Position numbers and translations under genes: made by a program. Of a DNA stretch of 35,797 bases, positions 18,675 to 28,272 are shown piece after piece. The notes below the pieces were generated by a model. The model was not told the DNA's origin. It was given only the letters and a program-made list of their open reading frames with translations, and made no database searches. Each line of letters begins with the position of its first letter. The stretch's first letter is position 1. Source of the stretch: Flavobacteriaceae bacterium (lineage in GTDB: Bacteria > Bacteroidota > Bacteroidia > Flavobacteriales > Flavobacteriaceae); NCBI GenBank assembly GCA_013042715.1, contig JABDPN010000141.1, positions 1 to 35,797 of the forward strand, in the 5' to 3' direction.

Positions 18675-19811
18675 TTACTGTTTTGACCAAACGACTCTGT
18701 TTATATAGTCCGTATAAGAAATAATTATTCTTACGATTTTTTCTGAAACATTAGGCATAGAATAATCGTAAACTTCTCTAAAATTACGGTCTGGATCTCT
18801 TTCTTGAGCCTTTAACGCAGCCAAACCTTGCATAATGCGTTCTGGTTTTAAGCCAACCATCATTACAGAGGTCTCTTCCATGGCTTCGGGCCTTTCGTGC
18901 GCTTCTCTAATATTAAGAGCATGGAAATTAAGTATTGACGATTCTTCAGATATTGTTCCGCTATCTGATAATACTGCAAATGAATTCATTTGCAGTGCGT
19001 TATAATCGTTAAATCCTAATGGTTTTAAAAACTGAATGTTTTTATGTGTCTTTAAATTTTTAGATTCAAGCATATTTCGTGTTCGAGGATGTGTTGAAAC
19101 AATTACAGGATACTTATACTTTTCTGCAATTAAATTTAAACTTTCTATTAAACCGTTAAAGTTTTTTGAGGTGTTAATATTCTCTTCTCGATGTGAAGAA
19201 ACCAAGAAAAACTTTTGTTTTTTCAAGTCTAATTTTTGCAATACATTAGACGACTCAATTTTTGACTTAAACTTATTAAGTACCTCATACATTGGGCTTC
19301 CGGTTTTAATCACTCTATCTGGCGATAAACCCTCTCTTAATAAGTATTCTCTTGCGATAGAGCTATATGTGAGATTTATATCTGAAACATGATCTACAAT
19401 CTTTCTATTGGTTTCTTCTGGAACACGTTGGTCAAAACATCTGTTTCCTGCTTCCATATGGAATATAGGTATTTGTCTTTTTTTAGCTGGAATCGCACAT
19501 AAACATGAGTTTGTGTCTCCTAAAACTAAAAATGCATCTGGTTTTTGTTCTTCCAGAATTGGATCTATTTTAATTAAAATGTTTCCAACTGTTTGTGTTG
19601 CATTTTTTCCTGCTGCATTTAAAAAAAAGTCTGGTTTTCTAATTTCTAAATCTTCAAAAAAGATCTCGTTAAGCTCGTAATCGTAATTTTGACCTGTATG
19701 CACAATTACATGCTCTATTGCATCGTTTTTGTCTAAAGCTTGCATCACACAAGCTAACCGTATAATTTCTGGTCTGGTACCAACAACAGTAATAACTTTT
19801 AGTTTTTTCAT
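18675..19811 (-). CDS. wecB: UDP-N-acetylglucosamine 2-epimerase, non-hydrolysing (WecB/WbjD/Cap5G type)
   Basis: VVGTRPEIIRLACVM, HTGQNYDYELNEIFFEDLEI, LVLGDTNSCL, HMEAGNRCFDQRVPEETNRKIVDH, LSDSGTISEESS. Confidence 0.93.
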   Translation of the reverse strand: MKKLKVITVVGTRPEIIRLACVMQALDKNDAIEHVIVHTGQNYDYELNEIFFEDLEIRKPDFFLNAAGKNATQTVGNILIKIDPILEEQKPDAFLVLGDTNSCLCAIPAKKRQIPIFHMEAGNRCFDQRVPEETNRKIVDHVSDINLTYSSIAREYLLREGLSPDRVIKTGSPMYEVLNKFKSKIESSNVLQKLDLKKQKFFLVSSHREENINTSKNFNGLIESLNLIAEKYKYPVIVSTHPRTRNMLESKNLKTHKNIQFLKPLGFNDYNALQMNSFAVLSDSGTISEESSILNFHALNIREAHERPEAMEETSVMMVGLKPERIMQGLAALKAQERDPDRNFREVYDYSMPNVSEKIVRIIISYTDYINRVVWSKQ

Positions 19812-19858
19812 AAAGACATTTTACTGCTGCAAAAATAGAATTTTATTGCTGAAAACTA

Positions 19859-20992
19859 TTATACTTCAACAAAATATGTGTCTGGATCGTCTGGATTATA
19901 TGGCTCGTTAATCCAAAACATTGTTATAAGTTCAGTATCACCAATATTGGTAATATTGTGTGTATACCAAATAGGCATATCAACATAAGCAGGCTCATTA
20001 CCATCAAGCTCGTAATTTATTATCTTATCTGTATTTATTTTACGTAATTGAATGCAAGCCTTACCGCTAATAACAGCAAATCGCTCTACCTTTCGGGTGT
20101 GATAGTGATTGCCTCTTGTAATTCCTGGAGCTGTAGTAGAATATGAGGATTGTCCTGATGTGTTAGCTCTCATAATTTCTACAAAAGCACCTCTATAGTC
20201 TGAATGCTTTACAGATTTTCTTGGAAAATAGTCTTTAGGAATAAAGCTTGTAAATGTATTGAATAAAGCCAATTCAAAGGGATCGCTTAAATCTGATACT
20301 ATACCATTATCCATATAAGTTACCTTATACTCATTTAACAGGATTAATATTTCTGATACTTTTTTTGTTGCGTTGTGTGGTACCAAAAAAGTTTTAATTT
20401 GCTTTTTATTATCTATAGTCTCTTGGTAAAAAGCTTCAGCTAAATCGTTAATATAAATTAAATTTACTTCACCATCGCTATGAATGGTTGGCATTTCTCC
20501 TTTTACTATTTGATGACAAAACGTTGCGATAAAAGAATTGTAATATGGTTCTCCAAAAGGACCAAAAACATTAGGAATAACAAAAGATGCTACTTTTCCT
20601 CCAGATTTTTTCGCCCAATCTTCCAACAGTTTTCTGCCATCTCGTTTAGATTTGCCATATAAGTTATCTCTTTCTTCTTGGGTTGAGGATGAAAAAATAA
20701 TTTTTGGTTTTGAATTTGTTGTTTCGCATGCGTCAATTAATTTTTTAACTAATTCAACATTAGTGTTGTAAAGAACTTGTTGTTCGTCATGTCTGTTTAG
20801 TGCAGCAAGGTGAATAATAACATCGCATTTACTTACAAAGTCTTTTAGCTTTTTGTTTTTTTTAAAAAAACATATGTCATAACTTATAAGCTCTAAACCT
20901 TCTTTTGTACCAAAGTAATTATATAGATGGCTTCCCATGAAACCTTCCTGTCCTGTGATTCCTACTTTTATCATTTTTCCCAATTTACCCAT
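19859..20992 (-). CDS. NAD-dependent epimerase/reductase with C-terminal cupin (WbjC/CapF type)
   Basis: VGITGQEGFMGSHLYNYF Rossmann; C-terminal RGNHYHTRKVERFAVISGKA cupin. Likely start at M7 (20974), ATGA overlap with preceding gene. Confidence 0.9.
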   Translation of the reverse strand: MGKLGKMIKVGITGQEGFMGSHLYNYFGTKEGLELISYDICFFKKNKKLKDFVSKCDVIIHLAALNRHDEQQVLYNTNVELVKKLIDACETTNSKPKIIFSSSTQEERDNLYGKSKRDGRKLLEDWAKKSGGKVASFVIPNVFGPFGEPYYNSFIATFCHQIVKGEMPTIHSDGEVNLIYINDLAEAFYQETIDNKKQIKTFLVPHNATKKVSEILILLNEYKVTYMDNGIVSDLSDPFELALFNTFTSFIPKDYFPRKSVKHSDYRGAFVEIMRANTSGQSSYSTTAPGITRGNHYHTRKVERFAVISGKACIQLRKINTDKIINYELDGNEPAYVDMPIWYTHNITNIGDTELITMFWINEPYNPDDPDTYFVEV

Positions 20993-21408
20993 TTGTTGCT
21001 GTCAAATCTTACTTGATCATCTTCAATTTCATTTAATTCATAATCTGACATAATCATTAGTTTAGAGTTTTTTTCTATTGCTTTAAATCCGTTAGCATAT
21101 CCATTTGGAATATAAAGTACTTGCGGTTTACTCTCTTTTAAAACAAACTCGAAAACTTTACAATCTGTTGATGGATTTTCCCAATTATCAACATCTACAA
21201 GCTTTACTTTAAAGCTTCCGTTTACACAAAAAAACCACCTTTTTTCAATCTTATGACCTTGCCAAGCCCTAATGGTTTCTGTTATTGGGTGAGTTGTAAA
21301 ATACATGCGTTTTATTGGAGATAAGCTGAATTCATTTACAAATTGCAATGTTCCTCTGTCGTCTGAAAACGCTCCGCCTTCAATTAATTTTGGTGGCTCT
21401 TTACTCAT
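20971..21408 (-). CDS. WxcM/FdtA-like cupin sugar-processing protein
   Basis: 145 aa; GGAFSDDRGTLQFVNEF, AWQGHKIEKRWFFCVNGSFKVKLVD, LYIPNGYANGFKAIE as in dTDP-sugar isomerase/RmlC-like cupins. Confidence 0.8.
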   Translation of the reverse strand: MSKEPPKLIEGGAFSDDRGTLQFVNEFSLSPIKRMYFTTHPITETIRAWQGHKIEKRWFFCVNGSFKVKLVDVDNWENPSTDCKVFEFVLKESKPQVLYIPNGYANGFKAIEKNSKLMIMSDYELNEIEDDQVRFDSNKWVNWEK

Positions 21409-22423
21409 TTAGTTTAACATCGTTTCTAATAAAATCGAGTTTTAGCAGTAATTTCTTCATTCCTTCAACATCAAGTTGTTCTGTGTTGTGAGAATGATAA
21501 TCTTCTATTTCATTCATATCTATTTCTCCTTCAGAGAAAAAATTGGCATAGTTTAAATCTCTATTATCTGCTGGCACCCTATAGTAATCTCCTAAATCTT
21601 CCGCTTTAACTCGTTCTTCTCTGGTTAACAATGACTCGTAAAGCTTTTCTCCATGACGTGTTCCTATCACTTTTAATTTGCTATTTGATGTGTACAAATC
21701 AACCAAAGCTTTTGCTAGGGTTTCAACGGTTGCTGCAGGAGCCTTCTGCACAAACATATCACCTGATTTTGCGTTGTTAAAAGCAAATAACACCAAATCT
21801 ACAGCGTCTTCCAGAGTCATCATAAATCGTGTCATTTTAGGGTCTGTAAGGGTAAGATCTTTGCCGTTTTTCATTAACTCAATAAATAATGGAATAACCG
21901 AACCTCTAGATGCCATTACATTTCCATATCTTGTTCCAGAGATAACTGTATTCCCTGCATTTCTAGATTTAGCAACAAGCACTTTTTCCATCAACGCTTT
22001 AGAAATCCCCATGGCATTTATTGGATAAACAGCTTTATCTGTGCTTAAAACAACTACACTTTTTACATTGTAATTAATGGCTGCTTCCAATACATTTTCT
22101 GTTCCCAATACATTGGTTTTCACAGCTTCTATTGGGAAAAACTCGCAAGAAGGCACTTGCTTTAATGCAGCAGCATGATATATATAATCTACACCGCGTA
22201 CAGCAGTTTCAACAGAGCGGTAGTCACGAACATCTCCTATGTAAAATTTAACTTTTGGATTAGCAATACGACGTCTTAATTCGTCTTGTTTTTTTTCATC
22301 TCTGGAAAAAATACGTATTTCCTTAATATTTGAATCCACAAAACGGTTTAAAACTGCGTTTCCAAATGAACCTGTTCCTCCGGTAATTAGTAATATTTTG
22401 TCTTTAAAATTGTTCAATGTCAT
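21401..22423 (-). CDS. UDP-GlcNAc 4,6-dehydratase/5-epimerase (WbjB/CapE type)
   Basis: LLITGGTGSFGNAVLNRF, FYIGDVRDYRSVETAVRGVDYIYHAAALKQVPSCEFFP, STDKAVYPINAMGISKALMEK. Confidence 0.92.
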   Translation of the reverse strand: MTLNNFKDKILLITGGTGSFGNAVLNRFVDSNIKEIRIFSRDEKKQDELRRRIANPKVKFYIGDVRDYRSVETAVRGVDYIYHAAALKQVPSCEFFPIEAVKTNVLGTENVLEAAINYNVKSVVVLSTDKAVYPINAMGISKALMEKVLVAKSRNAGNTVISGTRYGNVMASRGSVIPLFIELMKNGKDLTLTDPKMTRFMMTLEDAVDLVLFAFNNAKSGDMFVQKAPAATVETLAKALVDLYTSNSKLKVIGTRHGEKLYESLLTREERVKAEDLGDYYRVPADNRDLNYANFFSEGEIDMNEIEDYHSHNTEQLDVEGMKKLLLKLDFIRNDVKLNE

Positions 22424-23573
22424 AATTATTTATGTTCTTATATAAATACTCTATTGTTTGTTTAGAACATTCTTTCCAAGAAAATTCTTTTGCTTTACTT
22501 TTTGCTACTTTTGCCGACTTTTCTCGTTGCTCTGAATGTTCAAGAAAATATTTTAAATTTTCGTATACACTTTTTTGATTAGTTGGGTCAAAGTAAAAGG
22601 GGTGTTTAGCACCTAAAAACTCAGGCATTGGTTGGTAATTAGAGCAAAGAATTGGCAATCCAGACAACATGGCTTCTATTAAAATATTTGGCATATTCTC
22701 GCAAGTTGAAGCAAATATAAAGCCATCTGAAGTTTTGTAAAAATTCTCTATCTCTTCATAATCAACTTTCCCGTGGAAATTTACAACTTTATCATATAAA
22801 TCATTTGATTGAAACTCTTTTAAATACTTTTTATAATATGGGGGATAACTTCCTCCAACCAAGTTAAGTTTAAAATTATATCCTTCTTTATATAATGAAA
22901 TTGCTCCTTTAATTAGAGTTATTTGATGCTTATAAACTGTTATTGGAGAGATGTACAACAAATTATAAGGTTGTTCTTTTTTGTATTTTGAAACATCCTT
23001 TTGTTTTTTTACATCTTCACTAAATTTTTGATTTACTCCGTGATGTATAATTGGACAGCTAGTTAAATCTTTATTTAAAAATTTTAGAACTGTATCTTTG
23101 GCATAATTTGAAATGAAAATAATGCCTTTTGAATTGTTAAATGCCTTTTTCTGAAAATAACGAAGTAACCTAAATTTAAACTTCATTAAGGACAGTTTTC
23201 CATACCTGTCACTTTCAATTGAATCCCAAATTAACATGTTTTGACTCATCTCAATATGAGGATTGAATTTACCTGAATATGTACCTGCTGGATTAAATAA
23301 GACAGTTCTTTTTGTTGTTTTTTTTAAATATCTATGAAAGTGTATTTTTTTCCAAAAAGAAATAAAAATAGTTCCTTTTTCTAACCAAGGATGGGTTTTC
23401 TTTTCTATCCAACTTTGATCATTAATTTTTGAAAGAGTGTTGTTATTACTAAAAACCTCAATAATATCAAATTTCACGGTGGCTTTACTAATATTATTTA
23501 GTAATTCTACTAAATGTGTAACTCCCCCTCCATCTCTAATATTAGAGGCGTCAATAATTAATTTAGTTTTCAT
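22404..23573 (-). CDS. Glycosyltransferase family 4
   Basis: DGGGVTHLVELL, NLLYISPITVYKHQITLIKG, GFIFASTCENMPNILIEAMLSGLPILCSNYQPMPE. Confidence 0.87.
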   Translation of the reverse strand: MKTKLIIDASNIRDGGGVTHLVELLNNISKATVKFDIIEVFSNNNTLSKINDQSWIEKKTHPWLEKGTIFISFWKKIHFHRYLKKTTKRTVLFNPAGTYSGKFNPHIEMSQNMLIWDSIESDRYGKLSLMKFKFRLLRYFQKKAFNNSKGIIFISNYAKDTVLKFLNKDLTSCPIIHHGVNQKFSEDVKKQKDVSKYKKEQPYNLLYISPITVYKHQITLIKGAISLYKEGYNFKLNLVGGSYPPYYKKYLKEFQSNDLYDKVVNFHGKVDYEEIENFYKTSDGFIFASTCENMPNILIEAMLSGLPILCSNYQPMPEFLGAKHPFYFDPTNQKSVYENLKYFLEHSEQREKSAKVAKSKAKEFSWKECSKQTIEYLYKNINNYDIEQF

Positions 23574-23576
23574 GTA

Positions 23577-24341
23577 TTAGTACTTTTTATCGACATTTAA
23601 AAAATACTTAAAATGAGATACTGGCCAATTTGGTTCACAGTGTCTTCGGTTGATTACAAAGCTATTAAAACTATGATAGTTTTTATAATCTGTGCCGCTA
23701 AATATATGCTCGTAATATTTCTTTGAAACCTCTAATGCTTCTTCGTTAAAATGTTGCATTTGACCAAAGGGAAATGCAAACATATTGCAGTTATTATTTG
23801 TTTTTTCTTCTATATACTTTTTACAATATCCTAATTGATACTCTAACTGTTCTTGAGATAAATTAGTACCCAAATCTAAATGGTCCATTGTATGCGAACC
23901 GATTACATGACCATCTTTTATTAATGCATTAACTTGATTCCATGTCATTGGAGATTTATTTTTTGTATTAATACGCTTTAAAAACTTTTGATTATATTTT
24001 TCATCTCCATCAATAAATCCAGGATTAATAAAAAACCCAGCGCTTATACCAAACTGTTTTAAAACAGGATTAATATGTGTATAACACTCCTCAAAGCCAT
24101 CATCGTAGGTAAAAGTAACTAATGGTTGATTGACTTCCTTTTTGTTTTCTACTAGCGATACAGCTTCCTCTATACCAATAAAAGTAACATGATTACTAAT
24201 GGCTTCTAATTGATGAAAAAATACGTCTGAATTTGATTTTTTTTCTGATATATAGTGGCTATTAATAATATGAATTCCTTTTTTTGGTTTAGAGATTAAA
24301 CCAAAAATATCTAGATAGGTATTGCGTAAAAAGGCTCTCAT
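23577..24341 (-). CDS. Polysaccharide deacetylase (NodB/CE4-like)
   Basis: TYDDGFEECYTH, HVIGSHTMDHLDL, MFAFPFGQ motifs; no convincing signal peptide. Confidence 0.87.
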   Translation of the reverse strand: MRAFLRNTYLDIFGLISKPKKGIHIINSHYISEKKSNSDVFFHQLEAISNHVTFIGIEEAVSLVENKKEVNQPLVTFTYDDGFEECYTHINPVLKQFGISAGFFINPGFIDGDEKYNQKFLKRINTKNKSPMTWNQVNALIKDGHVIGSHTMDHLDLGTNLSQEQLEYQLGYCKKYIEEKTNNNCNMFAFPFGQMQHFNEEALEVSKKYYEHIFSGTDYKNYHSFNSFVINRRHCEPNWPVSHFKYFLNVDKKY

Positions 24342-24344
24342 ATA

Positions 24345-25253
24345 CTACCAAGGTATATTTTTTAAATTAAACATCTTTTGTATTTTTAATTTTTCACCTT
24401 TATAATCCTCTGTGAGTTCCTCCAATACTTTCTCTTGAACATCTGTCTTTTCGCTTGATGTATTCACTTTTTTATAAATTGGAGACAAAGTTTTTTTCAT
24501 TATGGATCCTATAAACACCCCTACCTTACCTTTATAAAAATAGTTTAAATAAAATTGTCTTAGTCCAACATACAACTTTGAAAGCAGTCTAGATTTTACT
24601 TTTACAGTTTTATTAAAATGTTGAAATTCATAACCTTGGTAAAATTCCTTGTCAATGCCTAATTTTTCACAAAATTGATTTAAAAACAACTTTGGATTAT
24701 TTACTAAGTCTTCATAAAAAAACACATGCATAGTGTGTTCTTTAAGGTGTTCTTTGAAAACATTTAAATAATTGCTGTAAAATCCTGTTTTAAAAGCTAA
24801 CAATGATAGGTTGCTTTCTTTGTTATAGGCTTTAGATAATTTATAATAATTATCAAAATCTATTTCTTCGTTTAAAAGACCTTGTTGTTTGCCAAATCTA
24901 AACCAAGATTTAAATCTAGTTACAGGGTTTCGAAGTATGATAACCACTTTTCCATTATTTGTGTTTAAAAATAAATTTATTTTTTTTGCTGTATTTGCAT
25001 AATACATGTAATCTGGAGAGGCTTCTAACTTAAATTTTTTATTAGGATCGCATTTAAAGAAATTTTGATAGTTATCATGACTTTTATCATAATCGAATAC
25101 AGATGATAGTTCATGTTTTTTTTGAATTTCTTTATCTAAAAAGTAGTTTGTTTGTTTAATATAAGAACCGCAAACATCTGGATGGTCTGATAAATATCTA
25201 AACAAAGAGGTTGTCGCTGCTTTGTTTGTGCCTGCTATAATTATATGTTTCAA
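24345..25253 (-). CDS. Sulfotransferase (heparan-type/Sulfotransfer family)
   Basis: 5'-PSB-like GTNKAATTSLFRYLSDHPDV and 3'-PB VVIILRNPVTRFKSWFRF. Confidence 0.87.
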   Translation of the reverse strand: MKHIIIAGTNKAATTSLFRYLSDHPDVCGSYIKQTNYFLDKEIQKKHELSSVFDYDKSHDNYQNFFKCDPNKKFKLEASPDYMYYANTAKKINLFLNTNNGKVVIILRNPVTRFKSWFRFGKQQGLLNEEIDFDNYYKLSKAYNKESNLSLLAFKTGFYSNYLNVFKEHLKEHTMHVFFYEDLVNNPKLFLNQFCEKLGIDKEFYQGYEFQHFNKTVKVKSRLLSKLYVGLRQFYLNYFYKGKVGVFIGSIMKKTLSPIYKKVNTSSEKTDVQEKVLEELTEDYKGEKLKIQKMFNLKNIPW

Positions 25254-25259
25254 TTTTTT

Positions 25260-26198
25260 TTAATTTTTAAACCAAAGTTTAACCAAGTCTATATTTAGCA
25301 ATTTAGATGTTTTTTTTACATTTTCTAAATAGCTATTTGTTAACATCTCCCTTGTTTTCTCTTTAATTGGTTGGTATTTCTCTTGTTTAATATTAGCTTT
25401 TAATAAAGCTCTTTTAAATTTAGCTCTTAACGTAATGCTAAATGCATTTTTAATAAAAGAAGGAATAAAAGTGTTATTTATTAGTTTTTGTATAAGAATT
25501 GACTTTGGTGTTCCTGACTTGTTAGTATAATTAAATTCAAATTCAAAATTACTTTCAATTTTGAGAAAATCTAAAATATCTGCTATCTGTTTTTTCTTGT
25601 TTTTGATTAGTTCTTCAAAAATAACAACTTTTATATTTTTTTTGCCAAATGCATCTACTATATCCTTTATCTGATCATAATATAACCCATGCGAATAATG
25701 TGCAATAGCACCTATTTTACTCCTACCTACTTTATCAAACAGTAAGTCTGGTGTATTTAAATATGTGTCTAGGCTATTCTGATTAAAAAGACTTTTTTCA
25801 AATTCTAATGAATCTTCGAAAGACTGATTTATTGAAGACCTTCCTGTTTTAATAGCTTCCCAATAGGCCGAATAAGCTCTGTCAACTGGGTTTCTTAAAA
25901 CAATGAGAAATTTTGAACTCATTAACTCTGGGTGATAAGAAATTCTTTTAACAAACAACTTTGAAAAATAGATATAGTTTACATAACTGTGTAAAATATA
26001 CTTTTCACTATTGTAATTAGAGTATAAAGTATTATCCAGCCAAGACAATCCCTTTTGATAAAACCTGTCTGAAACAAAGAATGGGAACTCTTTTAATTCT
26101 GGAACTAAAAAAATATCTGGATGTTGACCCAGCCAATCGTATAATGAGGTTGTTCCTGCTTTCTGCACACCTAAAAGAAATAGATTTGGTGTTTTCAT
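25260..26198 (-). CDS. Sulfotransferase (heparan-type/Sulfotransfer family)
   Basis: LLGVQKAGTTSLYDWLGQHPDIF...KEFPFF and FLIVLRNPVDRAYSAYWEA. Confidence 0.9.
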   Translation of the reverse strand: MKTPNLFLLGVQKAGTTSLYDWLGQHPDIFLVPELKEFPFFVSDRFYQKGLSWLDNTLYSNYNSEKYILHSYVNYIYFSKLFVKRISYHPELMSSKFLIVLRNPVDRAYSAYWEAIKTGRSSINQSFEDSLEFEKSLFNQNSLDTYLNTPDLLFDKVGRSKIGAIAHYSHGLYYDQIKDIVDAFGKKNIKVVIFEELIKNKKKQIADILDFLKIESNFEFEFNYTNKSGTPKSILIQKLINNTFIPSFIKNAFSITLRAKFKRALLKANIKQEKYQPIKEKTREMLTNSYLENVKKTSKLLNIDLVKLWFKN

Positions 26199-26201
26199 GT
26201 T

Positions 26202-26999
26202 TTAATTGTTCAAATAATTAACCCATTCATTATTATTTTCATATCCTAAATCTATTAAGGTTTTGCCTAAATATTTTTCAAATACTTGAGCAGATTCTAT
26301 ATTGAAATTGTTTTTCCAATCTCCAGCAATACCTTTTCTTAAAAAACTATTTTTGTCTTCTTGCCCTGGTTTTCTTTTAGTTTGGTTTTTAAATGAAAAC
26401 TTCTCTGTCGTTTTTAATAATCTATCTTGATCAATTTCTGTTTCGCCTAAAAACAATAATACATTACTTAATTCTAATTCAATATTTTTTAACATATCTT
26501 CATATTTAACTAATATGACATTTTCTTGACCTAAATTATATGAATTTATAAAATCTGCTAAACTAAATCTATTGAATTTCTTTAAATAATCTGTGTGAAG
26601 ATATTCAATAAAATACGGTAAGTTTTTCTTAATGTTTTCATAATCGTTAAATGGCATTTTCTTCCTGTTGTTTTTGATTATTCTGTCTGGTGTTCTATCA
26701 TTACCCACTAACATATGAAAATAATAAGAAACCATAATGTCTCTACCATCTCTGGTTACAAAAACTATTTTATTAAATTTTTTACTGTACAAATAATGCC
26801 CATGAATAACAGCTTGTTTAAATTTTGGAATAACATTCCTTGGATAATATAGATTTAAATAGTCTGATATTATTTGTGTCATCCAAGTACCCCCAGACTT
26901 TGGATACTCTACCACTTGCAATAGATTTAGCTTTTTTGAGAAATTATGCCATAAAATGTATCTATATAATGCATTAAGTTTCTGTTCTAGGTAATTCAT
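26202..26999 (-). CDS. Sulfotransferase (cytosolic SULT/Sulfotransfer_1 type)
   Basis: VVEYPKSGGTWMTQII 5'-PSB, FVTRDGRDIMVSYYFH 3'-PB, C-terminal RKPGQEDKNSFLRKGIAGDWKN (RKGxxGDWKN). Confidence 0.92.
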   Translation of the reverse strand: MNYLEQKLNALYRYILWHNFSKKLNLLQVVEYPKSGGTWMTQIISDYLNLYYPRNVIPKFKQAVIHGHYLYSKKFNKIVFVTRDGRDIMVSYYFHMLVGNDRTPDRIIKNNRKKMPFNDYENIKKNLPYFIEYLHTDYLKKFNRFSLADFINSYNLGQENVILVKYEDMLKNIELELSNVLLFLGETEIDQDRLLKTTEKFSFKNQTKRKPGQEDKNSFLRKGIAGDWKNNFNIESAQVFEKYLGKTLIDLGYENNNEWVNYLNN

Positions 27000-28272
27000 T
27001 TTTTTTAGTAATAGAATGAGGATTTATATTTAACCTGTTTTTTAAGACTTTAAGGGATTGTAAATTCAATATCAGCAAATATATTAATGTATTTAGTCCT
27101 AAAATAGTTATAGAAAAGTATTTTGTTAAAATTATTGTTGAAGTGATAAGATAAAAAGCTGATATTAAAGTTATTTTGTTAAATGTTTTTTCGTTTCCAG
27201 TAACTTGAAGTATTACTCCAACTGGACCTGCCCAATTATTTATTAATTGTGCTATAATTAGCAATATAAATAAAGCCCAATAGTCAGAAAGCAGATTGTT
27301 ATAAAGTTCCGAATATAAATAATAGAAAACAATGACTCCAGCAAAAACTAAAGAGCTAACCAGCATAAGCATCCTAGTAATTTTTACAACATAAGTTTTA
27401 AGTTCTTTTAAATTTTTTTGATTATAAAATTTTGCTGCAATAGTCATTACTCTACCATTTGTAGCTATAAGTGGTAAAGTAACTATTTGAGAAAACCTTA
27501 ATATTGTATCATAAATCCCTAATGCTTCTAATGAATATTCACTTTTAATTATGGTGTATAAAATTGTAGTGGATATAATACTAATCGAATTTGTTAAAAC
27601 AAAATGAATGGCTCGCTTATAAACTAATATAATTGAATTATAAATCTCCTTAATTAAATTAAACAGGTTTATTGATAAAATTTCTTGGACAATTTTTTTA
27701 ATAAAAAATATTATAATAAGCAAAAGTGCAATGATGTTGACAAAAATTATACTTTGGATTAAATCGTTTGTTTCTAAAACAAAATGATTCACCAATAATG
27801 CAATTAAAACAGTAAGTTGTAGAAGTACAAACTCAAAAAAACCGTACATAATCATGTTGTTTTTACCTCTAAAAAAGTGGCTTAAAAACCTCCAGAGTGC
27901 TAAAAATATGGATCCAAATAAAAGGTAGTAATCTATTTCAAATAAAAAACTAAATACTAAGAATAGAATAACGAAAATACATATATTAACACTTAAAATG
28001 GATAAGTGAAAAATTAAATTATTCCTTTTAGTTTGATCTAGTTGGTTTATTTCTTTAACTATTAAATAATCTAAACCAAAGACAATAAATATTTTTATGG
28101 CTCTTGATAATGCAATGAAGTTTGCATATTCCCCATTTACCTCAAAACTATAATAATGAATAATTAGCATTAAAACTAAATAGTTAAAAAAAATGCCAAT
28201 CAATTTAAGCACAAATAAACTACCTGAGTTTTTTATTCCAAAACTTATATACTGCTTTAGTTTATTTATCAT
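26974..28272 (-). CDS. Polysaccharide flippase (Wzx-like)
   Basis: 432 aa, many TMs, N-terminal SFGIKNSGSLFVLKLIGIFFNYLVLMLI...GEYANFIAL. Confidence 0.82.
   Translation of the reverse strand: MINKLKQYISFGIKNSGSLFVLKLIGIFFNYLVLMLIIHYYSFEVNGEYANFIALSRAIKIFIVFGLDYLIVKEINQLDQTKRNNLIFHLSILSVNICIFVILFLVFSFLFEIDYYLLFGSIFLALWRFLSHFFRGKNNMIMYGFFEFVLLQLTVLIALLVNHFVLETNDLIQSIIFVNIIALLLIIIFFIKKIVQEILSINLFNLIKEIYNSIILVYKRAIHFVLTNSISIISTTILYTIIKSEYSLEALGIYDTILRFSQIVTLPLIATNGRVMTIAAKFYNQKNLKELKTYVVKITRMLMLVSSLVFAGVIVFYYLYSELYNNLLSDYWALFILLIIAQLINNWAGPVGVILQVTGNEKTFNKITLISAFYLITSTIILTKYFSITILGLNTLIYLLILNLQSLKVLKNRLNINPHSITKKNELPRTET

Noticed and set aside
19036-19680. Two + strand ORFs (118 aa and 90 aa) opposite wecB
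   Set aside because: Antisense to a clearly coding wecB gene with conserved motifs; low-complexity Ser/Phe/Lys composition typical of shadow ORFs.
21678-22028. 116 aa + strand ORF opposite the WbjB-like gene
   Set aside because: Antisense shadow ORF fully inside a confident CDS, no recognisable domain.
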